Of a DNA stretch of 64,000 nt, positions 1 through 8,206 are shown piece by piece (the stretch's first letter is position 1; every line of letters begins with the position of its first letter). Origin of the DNA: VSJD01 sp041653875 (GTDB taxonomy: Bacteria; Verrucomicrobiota; Kiritimatiellia; JAAZAB01). A program made the position numbers and the translations under genes. The notes beneath the pieces were generated by a model, which worked only from the letters and a program-made list of their open reading frames with translations, ran no database searches and had not been told where the DNA came from. The stretch spans positions 1-64,000 of the forward strand of contig JBAZEM010000013.1 in NCBI GenBank assembly GCA_041653875.1, read 5' to 3'.

Positions 1-2
1 AC

Positions 3-3000
3 CAGTGGAGTAAGAACGGGGAGGAGATTGCCGGCGCGGTCTCGGCCACTTACACGATCCCGGAGACGGTGTTTGGCGATGACAATGGCGCGGTGTATAG
101 CGTGGTGGTGACGAACGCGCTGGGCAGTGTGACGAGCACGAACGCGGTGTTGACGGTGAACTCCGCGCCCGTGATCGCGGGCCAGCCGGTGAGCCGGACG
201 GTATTGGCGGGCCAGGCGGCGACGTTTGGCGTGCTGGTGAGCGGCACCGAACCATTGGCGTATCAGTGGCGTAAAAACGGGACGAATATTCCCGGGGCCA
301 CGGCGGCGGCTTACACGACACCGGAGACGGTGTTCGGCGATAAGGGCGCGGTGTTCAGCGTGGTGGCGATGAACGTGTTCGGCGAAGTGACGAGCGCGGA
401 GGCGACCCTGACGGTGAATTTTGCGCCCGTGATCGTGGTTCAACCGGCGAATTTGACGGTGCGAGCGGGTCAGCCGGCGACGTTCGATGTGACGGTCATT
501 GGCACCGAACCGTTGGCCTACCAGTGGCGCAGGAACGGTGAGGAGATTGCCGACGCAGTGGCGGCAACGTACACGATCCCTGCGACGGTGTTTGGCGATG
601 ACGCGGTGTATAGTGTGGTGGTGACCAACGCGTTCGGCGGCGTGACGAGCGCGGATGCGGCGCTGACGGTGGCGGCTTTGCCCGAGATCATGGGCCAGCC
701 GGCGGACCAGACGGTGCTGGCGGGCCAGGCGGCAATGTTCAGCGTGACGGTGAACGGCGCCGAACCACTGGCGTATCAGTGGTGCCGGAACGGAACAAAC
801 ATTGCCGGGGCTACGGAGGGCAGTTATACGACGCCGGAGACGGTGTTTGGCGATAATGGCGCGGTATATAGCGTGGTGGTGACAAACGTGGCGGGCAGCG
901 TGACGAGTACGGATGCGGTCCTGACGGTAAATTCGGCGCCCATGATCGTGGTGCAGCCGACGAACCAGACGGTCAGGGAAGGACAGGCGGCGGCGTTCGG
1001 CGTTACAATCACGGGAACCGCCCCCTTTGCGTATCAGTGGCGCAGGAATGGGACGAACATCGCCGGGGCCACCGCGGCTAATTATACGACGCCGGCGGCG
1101 GTGTTGGGCAATAACGGCGTGACGTATAGCGTGGTGGTGACGAACGCGCTGGGCAGTGTGACGAGCGCGAATGCGATCCTGACGGTGAGTTCGGGCGGGG
1201 GCGCCTCGAACCTTATTAACGTGGCGGCTCAAGTCAACGGCGGGGTGGCAAGCGCCTCCTCGGTCTATGGCGCCGGCTATGCGCCTGCGGCGGTGAACAA
1301 CGGCGATCGTAAAGGATCGATTTGGGGGAGTGGCGGGGGCTGGAACGACGCTACGTACAACGTTCGCCCGGACTGGTTGCAAATCGATTTTGCGTCGGTG
1401 TACAGCATTAGCGAGATCGATGTGTTCACCCTGCAAAACAACTACGCGAACCCGGTGGAGCCGACGCCCACGCAGACCTTTGTCAATTATGGCCTGACGG
1501 CTTTTGACGTTCAATACTGGGACGGTGCCGCCTGGATAACGACGCCGGGCGGGAGTGTGACCAATAACAACCTGATCTGGCGTAAAATCACGTTCCCCGC
1601 CGTGGCGACCGACCGGATTCGAGTGCTCGTTAATAATTCGACGTGGCCTTACAGTTGCATCGTCGAAGTCGAGGCCTATGCTTCAACACTGGAAGCGCCG
1701 CCCATGATTACGGCCCAGCCGGTGATCCAGACGGTGACGGCCGGTCAGACGGCGACGTTCGGCGTGGTGGTGAGCGGAGCCGAACCACTGGCGTATCAAT
1801 GGCGCAAGAACGGGGTGAATATTGCCGGCGCGACGGCGAGCGTTTACACGACGCCGGCGGCGGTGGCCGGCGATAACGGCGCGGCGTTCAGCGTGGTGGT
1901 GACAAACGTGGCGGGCAGTGTGACGAGCGCGAGCGCGACGCTGACGGTCTGGAGCGCGAACGAGAGCGCCGGGGTCGGCGTTCCGGGGTCCACGAGCTAT
2001 GCGGACGGCCAATATACGATCGACGCCTCCGGCATAGGCATCGGCGGGACGAGCGACTCGTTCTACTTCGCCTACCAGAGCTTGACCGGCGACGGCCAGG
2101 TCATTGCCCGGGTGGCCTCGCTCCAGAACACGAGCGCCGGGACGAAAGCGGGGGTCATGATGCGGACGAGTTTGGCGGACAATGCCCCCTGCATGTTCGC
2201 CGGCCTCACGCCTACCGCATCTTTCTTCTTGCGCCGGGTTACAACCAATGCTTTTGTGACGGCCGATTCCGGCGCCGCGGCCTCGGCGCCGTATTGGGTC
2301 AAGCTGGCGCGGTATGGCAATTCGGTGAGCGGGTTCGGCTCCGTTGATGGGACGAACTGGGTGTTCATAGGCACGGAGATCTTCCCGAACCTGCCGGGCA
2401 CCCTTTATGTGGGCCTGGCGGTGACCAGTGGGAACAACAGCATGCTGGCCACGGCGGCCTTCGACAACGTTACGATCGGCGCCAGTCCGGCCGATGTCAT
2501 GCCGACGGTGACCTTGAGCAGTCCGCAGGTTGGGGCAACCAACACGGCGCCGGCGAGCGTAACGCTTACGGCGAATACCACGGCGGATGGCGCGCGCGGC
2601 GGGCGGATTATCCGGGTGGCGTTCTACTATCAGACTATGGCCTTGATCGGTCTGGACCAGAGCGAGCCGTTTACCATCGAGCATAATTATGTCCCGGCCG
2701 GCAATAATATTTACCGGGTGCGCGTGACGGACGACCTGGGGGCCACGGTCGAGTCGGCGCCGATCACGGTGACGGTGACCGCCGATTACGGCGGCGCCTT
2801 GCCGGGCGGCTGGACTTACCAGGATATCGGCGCGGCGCCGGTTGCCGGCTTGGCCGGCTATTCGGAATCGGACGGCAGGTACACGATCAGTTCCTCCGGC
2901 TATGCGGTATATAGCACGAACGACGCCTTCGGGTTTGCCTGGACAAGCTGGTCCGGCGACGGCCAGATTGTGGCGCGGGTGACCAGTAAGCAGGGATATG

Positions 3001-5270
3001 GTCTGGCCGGGGTGATGATGCGCGACGGGTTGGCGCCCAACGCCCGCAATGCGCTGATGTGTTTGCACTCCTCGGCATCGTATTATGATTATCGAACCGA
3101 AACCGGGGCCGCCACTATGATGGGATATGGCCCGACGACGACGGCGACGCCGCACTGGGTGAAGCTGGTGCGATCCGGCAATTCGGTGAGCGCTTTCCGC
3201 TCCGCAGATGGAACGAACTGGGTGTTCATGGGAACAACGGTTATGGATTTGCCGGACACGATTAACGTCGGATTGGCATTTACCGCCGGGGGGGCTTCGT
3301 TGTACACGGCCACCTTCGACCATGTCAGCATCGGCGTTAACCCCGCCAACAATCAGCCTACGGTGAGCCTGGGCAGTCCGCAAGCCGGCTTCACCAACAC
3401 GGCGCCGGCCAGTGTGACGTTGAACGCGGCGGCGGCGGACTCGGATGGTGCCGTGCTGCAAGTGGCGTTTTATCAGGATGGCGCTTTGGCGGCGACGGAT
3501 AAGGTGGCGCCATACAGTGCGGTGCTCAACAATGTGGGGGTGGGCGCGCATGTGTACGTCGCCCGGGTGACGGACAACCAGGGCGTCACGGTGGCTTCCG
3601 CGCCCCTGACGATCCAGGTCATGGCGCTGAACATCACGGCCCAGCCGGCGAACCAGACGGTCATGACGGGCCAGACGGCGACGTTTAGCGTGACGGTGAG
3701 CGGCACGGCGCCTTTGAGCTATCAGTGGCGCAGGAACGGGGAGAACATAGCCGGCGCGACGGCGGCCTCTTATACGACGCCGGCGTTGGTGGCGGGCGAT
3801 AACGGCGCGGTGTATAGCGTGGCGATGTCGAATGCCTTTGGCGCTGCGACGAGCGCGAGTGCGACGCTGACGGTCTGGAGCGCGAACGAGAGCGCCGGGG
3901 TCGGCGTTCCGGGGTCCACGAGCTATGCGGACGGCCAATATACGATCAACGCCTCCGGCATAGGCATCGGCGGGACGAGCGACTCGTTCTACTTCGCCTG
4001 GCAGACCTTGACCGGTGACGGACAGATCGTGGCGCGGGTGACCTCCCTGCAGAGCATAAACACCTATACGCGAGCGGGCGTCATGCTGCGGACGGGGCTG
4101 GCTGACAATGCCCCCAGCATGTTCGCCGGCCTTACGCCGAGTGTTGCGATGTTCTCGCGCCGGATTGCAGTCAATGCTTGTGCGACGTCCGATTCCGGCG
4201 GGAGCGCCGCGGCGCCGCATTGGGTGAAGCTGGTGCGGTATGGCAACTCGGTGAGCGGGTTTGGCTCCGTCGATGGGACGAACTGGGTGTTCATAGGCAC
4301 GGAGATCTTCCCGAACCTGCCGGCCACCCTCTATGCGGGCCTGGCGGTGACCAGTGGAAATACCAACATGCTGGCCACGGCGGTCTTCGACAACGTTGCG
4401 ATTGGGGCCAGTCCGGCCGATGTCATGCCGACGGCGACCTTGAGCAGTCCGCAGGTTGGGATGACCAACACGGCGCCGGCGAGCGTGACGCTTACGGCCA
4501 CGACCACGGCGGATGGCGCGCGCGGCGGGCGGATTATCCGGGTGGCGTTCTACTATCAGACTATGGTCTTGATCGGTCTGGACCAGAGCGAGCCGTTTAC
4601 CATCGAGCATAATTATGTCCCGGCCGGCAATAATATTTACCGGGTGCGCGTGACGGACGACCTGGGGGCCACAGTCGAGTCGGCGCCGATCACGGTGACG
4701 GTGGGCGTGGATTATGGCGGGGCATTGCCCGCCGGCTGGACTTACCAGGACATCGGCGCGGCGTCGTTTGCCGGCTTGGCCGGATATTCGGAATCGGACG
4801 GCAGGTACACGATCAGTTCCTCCGGCTATGCGGTATATAGCACGAACGATGCCTTCGGTTTTGCCTGGACAACATGGTCAGGTGACGGTCAGATCGTGGC
4901 GCGTGTGACCAGCAGGCAGGGATACGGCATGGCCGGGGTGATGATGCGCGACGGGCTGGCGTCCAACGCCCGCCATACGCTGATGACTTTGCACTCCGGA
5001 TACGTCTATTATTATCATCGGACCGAAGCCGGGGCCGCCACGACGGGGGTCTTTGGCGGGTATTCGTATCCCGGCGCGCCGTACTGGGTGAAGCTGGTGC
5101 GGTCAGGCGACTCGGTGAGCGCCTTCCGTTCCACCGACGGCGCGAACTGGGTGTTTATGGGAACAACGGTTATGGACCTGCCGAACACAATTAACGTCGG
5201 ATTGGCGTTTACCGCCGGGGGCGGGCCGTTGTACACGGCCACCTTCGACCATGTCAGCATCGGGCCCTGA
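3..5270 (+). CDS. Giant secreted multidomain surface protein (Ig, discoidin-like, LamG-like repeats), 5' partial
   Basis: The reading frame is already open at base 3, so the N-terminus and any signal peptide lie outside the window; 1755 residues are visible. Five Ig-like repeats of about 85 residues occupy nt 3-1190, with recurring YQW and TLTV motifs. A discoidin/F5-8C-like domain follows (about 1210-1690, 'QIDFASVYSISEIDVF'), then another Ig repeat. A module of LamG/ConA-like domain, Big-type Ig domain and second LamG-like domain (about 1950-3340) recurs as a close copy at about 3870-5267 behind another Big and Ig domain. The LamG-like units carry 'AGVMMR' and 'DGTNWVF'. The protein ends 'HVSIGP' with no PEP-CTERM or sorting signal. 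The likely role is adhesion or carbohydrate binding at the cell surface; the ligand is unknown. Confidence 0.85.
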   Translation, partial: QWSKNGEEIAGAVSATYTIPETVFGDDNGAVYSVVVTNALGSVTSTNAVLTVNSAPVIAGQPVSRTVLAGQAATFGVLVSGTEPLAYQWRKNGTNIPGATAAAYTTPETVFGDKGAVFSVVAMNVFGEVTSAEATLTVNFAPVIVVQPANLTVRAGQPATFDVTVIGTEPLAYQWRRNGEEIADAVAATYTIPATVFGDDAVYSVVVTNAFGGVTSADAALTVAALPEIMGQPADQTVLAGQAAMFSVTVNGAEPLAYQWCRNGTNIAGATEGSYTTPETVFGDNGAVYSVVVTNVAGSVTSTDAVLTVNSAPMIVVQPTNQTVREGQAAAFGVTITGTAPFAYQWRRNGTNIAGATAANYTTPAAVLGNNGVTYSVVVTNALGSVTSANAILTVSSGGGASNLINVAAQVNGGVASASSVYGAGYAPAAVNNGDRKGSIWGSGGGWNDATYNVRPDWLQIDFASVYSISEIDVFTLQNNYANPVEPTPTQTFVNYGLTAFDVQYWDGAAWITTPGGSVTNNNLIWRKITFPAVATDRIRVLVNNSTWPYSCIVEVEAYASTLEAPPMITAQPVIQTVTAGQTATFGVVVSGAEPLAYQWRKNGVNIAGATASVYTTPAAVAGDNGAAFSVVVTNVAGSVTSASATLTVWSANESAGVGVPGSTSYADGQYTIDASGIGIGGTSDSFYFAYQSLTGDGQVIARVASLQNTSAGTKAGVMMRTSLADNAPCMFAGLTPTASFFLRRVTTNAFVTADSGAAASAPYWVKLARYGNSVSGFGSVDGTNWVFIGTEIFPNLPGTLYVGLAVTSGNNSMLATAAFDNVTIGASPADVMPTVTLSSPQVGATNTAPASVTLTANTTADGARGGRIIRVAFYYQTMALIGLDQSEPFTIEHNYVPAGNNIYRVRVTDDLGATVESAPITVTVTADYGGALPGGWTYQDIGAAPVAGLAGYSESDGRYTISSSGYAVYSTNDAFGFAWTSWSGDGQIVARVTSKQGYGLAGVMMRDGLAPNARNALMCLHSSASYYDYRTETGAATMMGYGPTTTATPHWVKLVRSGNSVSAFRSADGTNWVFMGTTVMDLPDTINVGLAFTAGGASLYTATFDHVSIGVNPANNQPTVSLGSPQAGFTNTAPASVTLNAAAADSDGAVLQVAFYQDGALAATDKVAPYSAVLNNVGVGAHVYVARVTDNQGVTVASAPLTIQVMALNITAQPANQTVMTGQTATFSVTVSGTAPLSYQWRRNGENIAGATAASYTTPALVAGDNGAVYSVAMSNAFGAATSASATLTVWSANESAGVGVPGSTSYADGQYTINASGIGIGGTSDSFYFAWQTLTGDGQIVARVTSLQSINTYTRAGVMLRTGLADNAPSMFAGLTPSVAMFSRRIAVNACATSDSGGSAAAPHWVKLVRYGNSVSGFGSVDGTNWVFIGTEIFPNLPATLYAGLAVTSGNTNMLATAVFDNVAIGASPADVMPTATLSSPQVGMTNTAPASVTLTATTTADGARGGRIIRVAFYYQTMVLIGLDQSEPFTIEHNYVPAGNNIYRVRVTDDLGATVESAPITVTVGVDYGGALPAGWTYQDIGAASFAGLAGYSESDGRYTISSSGYAVYSTNDAFGFAWTTWSGDGQIVARVTSRQGYGMAGVMMRDGLASNARHTLMTLHSGYVYYYHRTEAGAATTGVFGGYSYPGAPYWVKLVRSGDSVSAFRSTDGANWVFMGTTVMDLPNTINVGLAFTAGGGPLYTATFDHVSIGP

Positions 5271-5300
5271 CGGAGCCGTGTTGCAGAAACCAAGAATTTC

Positions 5301-5399
5301 GACAGGATTAACAGGATTGAGAATAAAACTAAAAAACGAGCATCATGGTCTTGTTCGTGACACAGGTTTTTAAATCCTGTTAATCTTGTTAATCCTGTC
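5301..5399. repeat. 9-mer tandem units in inverted orientation
   Basis: The left side has two 9-mers of the type gacaggatt (5301-5318). The right side has three units of the complementary type aatcctgtt (5373-5399). The arms can form a long hairpin and could act as a terminator for the giant gene. It belongs to the short-period repeat class seen across the window. Confidence 0.75.
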
Positions 5400-5520
5400 A
5401 AAAGACTTTTGGGTTGCGAGCCTGCCCGCGTTAGACTATCAGAGGCGCCGTCACCATCTCAATGCCGGTCCGCGTTTGTTTCCCATCCGCCCGGAATTGA
5501 CCCTCCGCAAAAACCAACAC

Positions 5521-5549
5521 TTGACTCGGATACTGTGCAATCATATTGT
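5521..5549 (+). promoter_or_regulatory. Candidate sigma70-type promoter
   Basis: TTGACT (5521-5526) and TATTGT (5544-5549) are separated by exactly 17 nt. It would give a leader of about 320 nt to the repeat protein at 5880, passing through the REP palindrome. Confidence 0.4.
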
Positions 5550-5718
5550 ATCTGAAGTAATGCAAGGTAGTCAGAATTCAGAATAAGAGCCCCAGCGAAG
5601 ACATGTTGCCCAGCTTGCGGGGCCTGATTTGATGCATAGGGAATTTTCCGCCATTGGCGGATCCGCTACCCGCCGTCGCCCAAGGGGCTATGGTGGGCCA
5701 GCCGGCGGACAATCCGAT

Positions 5719-5780
5719 GTAGAGCCGGTTTAATACCGGCTATCCTATGCCGAAGATAGCCGACGTAAAGTCGGCTCTAC
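5719..5780. repeat. BIME-like element: two inverted REPs with GTAG/CTAC feet
   Basis: A GTAG foot is followed by hairpin AGCCGGT-ttaat-ACCGGCT, a spacer, hairpin AGCCGAC-gtaaa-GTCGGCT and a CTAC foot. A third, competing stem (GGCTATC with GATAGCC) can form across the spacer. The architecture matches paired REPs (BIMEs) of RAYT systems. Confidence 0.85.
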
Positions 5781-5879
5781 ATGAAAAAGTCGGCCCGTTC
5801 CTCGGGGCCTGATTTTCAATCACAAACGGTTGACATAAAATTCGGTCGCGGATTTAAAAACAAACGAAGGAGTTATGCC

Positions 5880-7418
5880 ATGCAAAAAACGATTCAACGA
5901 TGCTATGCGTTCTCGACAAAGATTGTCGTAGCCGCGATGCTGGCCTTGACGGCGGCGACCGTTCACGCGCAATTCACCGGCAGTTACCAGACCATTACCA
6001 TTGATGGCGTGATCAGTAATTATCCCGGCTATGATTACTATGTGGGGAGTCAAGGTGCTGCGTATCCTAGATGGAACGATACGCTAATCATCATCAACGG
6101 AGGGGGGCTGTTCGTTACGAACGGCGCTACGCGCATAGGCGATAGCACCGCCAGCAGCAATAATGCCGTCGAGGTCACTGGGGTAGGCAGTTTCTTGACC
6201 AATAGCACCGCTCTCTATGTTGGTAGCGTCGGCATGAATAACACATTGACGATCGCCAATGGCGGCACTGCGTATAGCAAAACCTATGGTACGGTCGGCT
6301 ATTCTGGCGCCAACAATATGGCGCTGGTCACTGGGACGGGCAGTGTCTGGAATGCTCTCACCTTCACCGTGGGTAGCTACGGCGTGGGTAACCAAGCGAC
6401 GATTTCCAATGGCGGCGCGGTGGTGAATACTGGGGAAAGTGCAATCGGCGGTACGGCCAGCGCCTCCAACAACGCGGTGCTGGTCACCGGGCCGGGCAGT
6501 GTTTGGCGCAGCACAGGCAACATCACCATTGGCACCGGCGCCGGCAACAGTGGAAACCAACTGACGATTGCCAATGGCGGCGCGGTTTATAGTGCCGGCC
6601 ACACCATGATAGGCGCGGCTGGCACAAGAAGCAACACGGGGCTGGTCACCGGCGCTGGCAGCGTTTTGAGCAATACCATCGTCTATTTTTATGGCGCGTT
6701 CGGCCAACTGACGATCTCGAATGGCGGCACGGTGTATGCCGGCACGACCCGTATCGGTGACAACACGAGTGCCAGCAACAATGCGGTGCTGGTCACCGGC
6801 GCTGGCAGTGTCTTGACCAATAGCAGCATTCTCTATGTGGGTGTCCTCGGAACAGGGGGCAACCAACTGACGATCGCCGATGGCGGTGCGGTATATAATT
6901 ACGCCGTCGCCGATGCCGGCATTATCGGCTATGGCGGCAACAGCAACACGGTGGTCATCAGCGGGCGCGGTTCGGTTTGGCGCACGACCGGTGGTTTGCT
7001 TGTGAACAACGCCGGAACCGGGAGCGGTTTGATCATGAGCAACGGCGGCGTGGCCTCGGTGTCGGGGAACGTCACGATAAAAACGACCGGGTATATCACG
7101 AATTACGTGACGGGAATCGCCGGCGGGCTGGACATGGCGGCGGGGAAAACCTTGACCCCGACCAACATGGCCGTCATTTTTGTCGCCGAACCGACCGAGA
7201 CCGGTCCTTTCTGGGGATTGCGCTGGCAGGGAACCAATGCTGTTGCCACCTTGCGGGGTTATACGAATTCCGGCGCGTTGAGGATTGACTTCACGGCCTT
7301 GCCGGAGTATTGGCGCAAAAAAGCCTCGGACCCGATTTTCTATGACGGCGCGAACACATACATCGGTTTTAACGTCACGCATATCCCGGTGAAAGGCACC
7401 ATCGTCTCCGTATGGTAA
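5880..7418 (+). CDS. Secreted T5SS/PEP-CTERM-type repeat protein
   Basis: A 512-residue protein. I chose the ATG at 5880 over an in-frame upstream ATG at 5781 because AAGGAG lies 7 nt upstream and a standard signal peptide follows (positive MQKTIQR, hydrophobic core, cleavage near VHA-QF). The mature part is built of glycine/asparagine-rich repeats of about 38-45 residues with motifs such as 'NNAVLVTGAGSV' and 'LTISNGGTVY'. This is the pattern of T5SS/PEP-CTERM-associated repeats, which fold as a parallel beta-helix. There is no beta-barrel translocator and no PEP-CTERM anchor; the C-terminus (ending 'GTIVSVW') is a distinct non-repeat domain of about 90 residues. It is probably exported and cell-surface or released; function unknown. 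Confidence 0.8.
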   Translation: MQKTIQRCYAFSTKIVVAAMLALTAATVHAQFTGSYQTITIDGVISNYPGYDYYVGSQGAAYPRWNDTLIIINGGGLFVTNGATRIGDSTASSNNAVEVTGVGSFLTNSTALYVGSVGMNNTLTIANGGTAYSKTYGTVGYSGANNMALVTGTGSVWNALTFTVGSYGVGNQATISNGGAVVNTGESAIGGTASASNNAVLVTGPGSVWRSTGNITIGTGAGNSGNQLTIANGGAVYSAGHTMIGAAGTRSNTGLVTGAGSVLSNTIVYFYGAFGQLTISNGGTVYAGTTRIGDNTSASNNAVLVTGAGSVLTNSSILYVGVLGTGGNQLTIADGGAVYNYAVADAGIIGYGGNSNTVVISGRGSVWRTTGGLLVNNAGTGSGLIMSNGGVASVSGNVTIKTTGYITNYVTGIAGGLDMAAGKTLTPTNMAVIFVAEPTETGPFWGLRWQGTNAVATLRGYTNSGALRIDFTALPEYWRKKASDPIFYDGANTYIGFNVTHIPVKGTIVSVW

Positions 7419-7572
7419 GGCGGCGTTCATCCCTCTATGGCAACCTATGCCCGCAACCTAATGATGTTTTTTCCGTGGCAGTGTGGCGAATTTGGTTCGA
7501 AAAAAGCTGCGGCGATCTTGATGTACAGGAGTTTTCTGTCTGAGGCGGAGTTGCCTATGGCGGACAATCCAG

Positions 7573-7663
7573 GTAGAGCCGGTTTTCCTCCAGAGGCGGA
7601 TCCGCTTTTGGCGGAATACCGGCTATCCTATGCCGAAGATAGCCGACGTAAAGTCGGCTCTAC
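7573..7663. repeat. BIME-like element with extended first loop
   Basis: Same GTAG...CTAC architecture as 5719-5780, but the loop of the first hairpin is enlarged by a palindromic insert containing CCAGAGGCGGATCCGC. Confidence 0.8.
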
Positions 7664-7747
7664 ATGGAACAGTTGCGGCGTTAGCCTAATTTGAATGCTA
7701 AGGAAATTTCCTCCACAAGCGGATCCGCCTCCGGCGGACAATCCGAT

Positions 7748-7809
7748 GTAGAGCCGGTTTAATACCGGCTATCCTATGCCGAAGATAGCCGACGTGAAGT
7801 CGGCTCTAC
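7748..7809. repeat. BIME-like element (tandem copy 1)
   Basis: A 62-bp GTAG-hairpin-spacer-hairpin-CTAC element, nearly identical to 5719-5780. Confidence 0.85.
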
Positions 7810-7893
7810 ATGGAACAGTTGCGGCGTTAGCCTAATTTGAATGCTAAGGAAATTTCCTCCACAAGCGGATCCGCCTCCGGGGGACAATCCGAT

Positions 7894-7955
7894 GTAGAGC
7901 CGGTTTAATACCGGCTATCCTATGCCGAAGATAGCCGACATAAAGTCGGCTCTAC
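7894..7955. repeat. BIME-like element (tandem copy 2)
   Basis: A 62-bp copy exactly 146 bp after the previous one. The second hairpin loop has one base change (cataaa instead of cgtgaa). Confidence 0.85.
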
Positions 7956-7991
7956 ATGGAACAGTTGCGGCGTTAGCCTAATTTGATGTAC

Positions 7992-8118
7992 AGGAATTTC
8001 AATCCACACGGCGGCAAGCGGTTCTATCGAACCGCAACTACACCGGCTCGTTGTAGCGCCGTTCGAGAGAACGGCAAAGTCGCGGCCTTTGGCCACCTAA
8101 CTCGATCTAATAGGAAAT
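7992..8118. repeat. Second REP family, copy 1 (outward-facing REP pair)
   Basis: Hairpin GCGGTTC-tatc-GAACCGC (8018-8035) ends in a CTAC foot (8038-8041). Eleven bases later a GTAG foot (8053-8056) precedes hairpin GCCGTTC-gaga-GAACGGC (8058-8075). A nearly identical 127-bp copy lies at 23514-23640. Confidence 0.85.
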
Positions 8119-8206
8119 TGCTTTTGGGCAGGGCTCAGCCTCCGGCTGAGCCGGGAACGTTTTTAACAGTCACTTAAAAGGTGACTCCAATCCAACGAGA
8201 GTGAAT

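Larger units (their letters stand above)
5271..5879. other. 609-nt intergenic region with repeats and a candidate promoter
   Basis: No convincing gene. It holds a 9-mer inverted repeat block (5301-5399), a candidate promoter (5521-5549), a relic resembling the 5' end of the S23-like fragment found near 46.15 kb (5566-5606), and a REP/BIME palindrome (5719-5780) just before the next gene. Confidence 0.7.
7666..7957. repeat. 146-bp tandem duplication carrying BIME elements
   Basis: Units 7666-7811 and 7812-7957 are almost identical. Each starts GGAACAGTTGCGGCG and ends with a complete BIME and CTACAT. A partial third copy of the unit start follows at 7958. Confidence 0.9.
7419..8206. other. 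788-nt repeat-rich intergenic region
   Basis: No gene is supported. It contains three BIME-like elements (7573-7663, 7748-7809, 7894-7955), two of them in a 146-bp tandem duplication, a second REP family copy (7992-8118), and a small inverted repeat AGTCAC/GTGACT near 8168-8186 just upstream of the hydrolase gene. Confidence 0.75.

Noticed and set aside
1683..4610. A 975-codon open frame antisense to the giant repeat protein
   Set aside because: Composition is arginine/histidine-rich and low in hydrophobic residues, as expected from the complement of G+C-rich repeat codons. It has the same internal repeats as the sense gene and no start signal.
5386..5586. A 66-codon frame upstream of the T5SS-type repeat gene
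   Set aside because: It begins in the 9-mer repeat and ends in the S23-like relic; no coding evidence.
5719..5780. Possible tRNA or riboswitch from the cloverleaf-like fold
   Set aside because: There is no acceptor, anticodon or T-loop pattern, and the same sequence recurs in unrelated intergenic places with GTAG/CTAC feet, which fits a REP/BIME repeat.
7437..7694. An 85-codon frame after the T5SS-type repeat gene
   Set aside because: Most of it is translation of the BIME element; no conserved protein and no Shine-Dalgarno.
7666..7957. CRISPR array
   Set aside because: The repeating unit is 146 bp with no short repeat/variable spacer alternation, and no cas gene is nearby.
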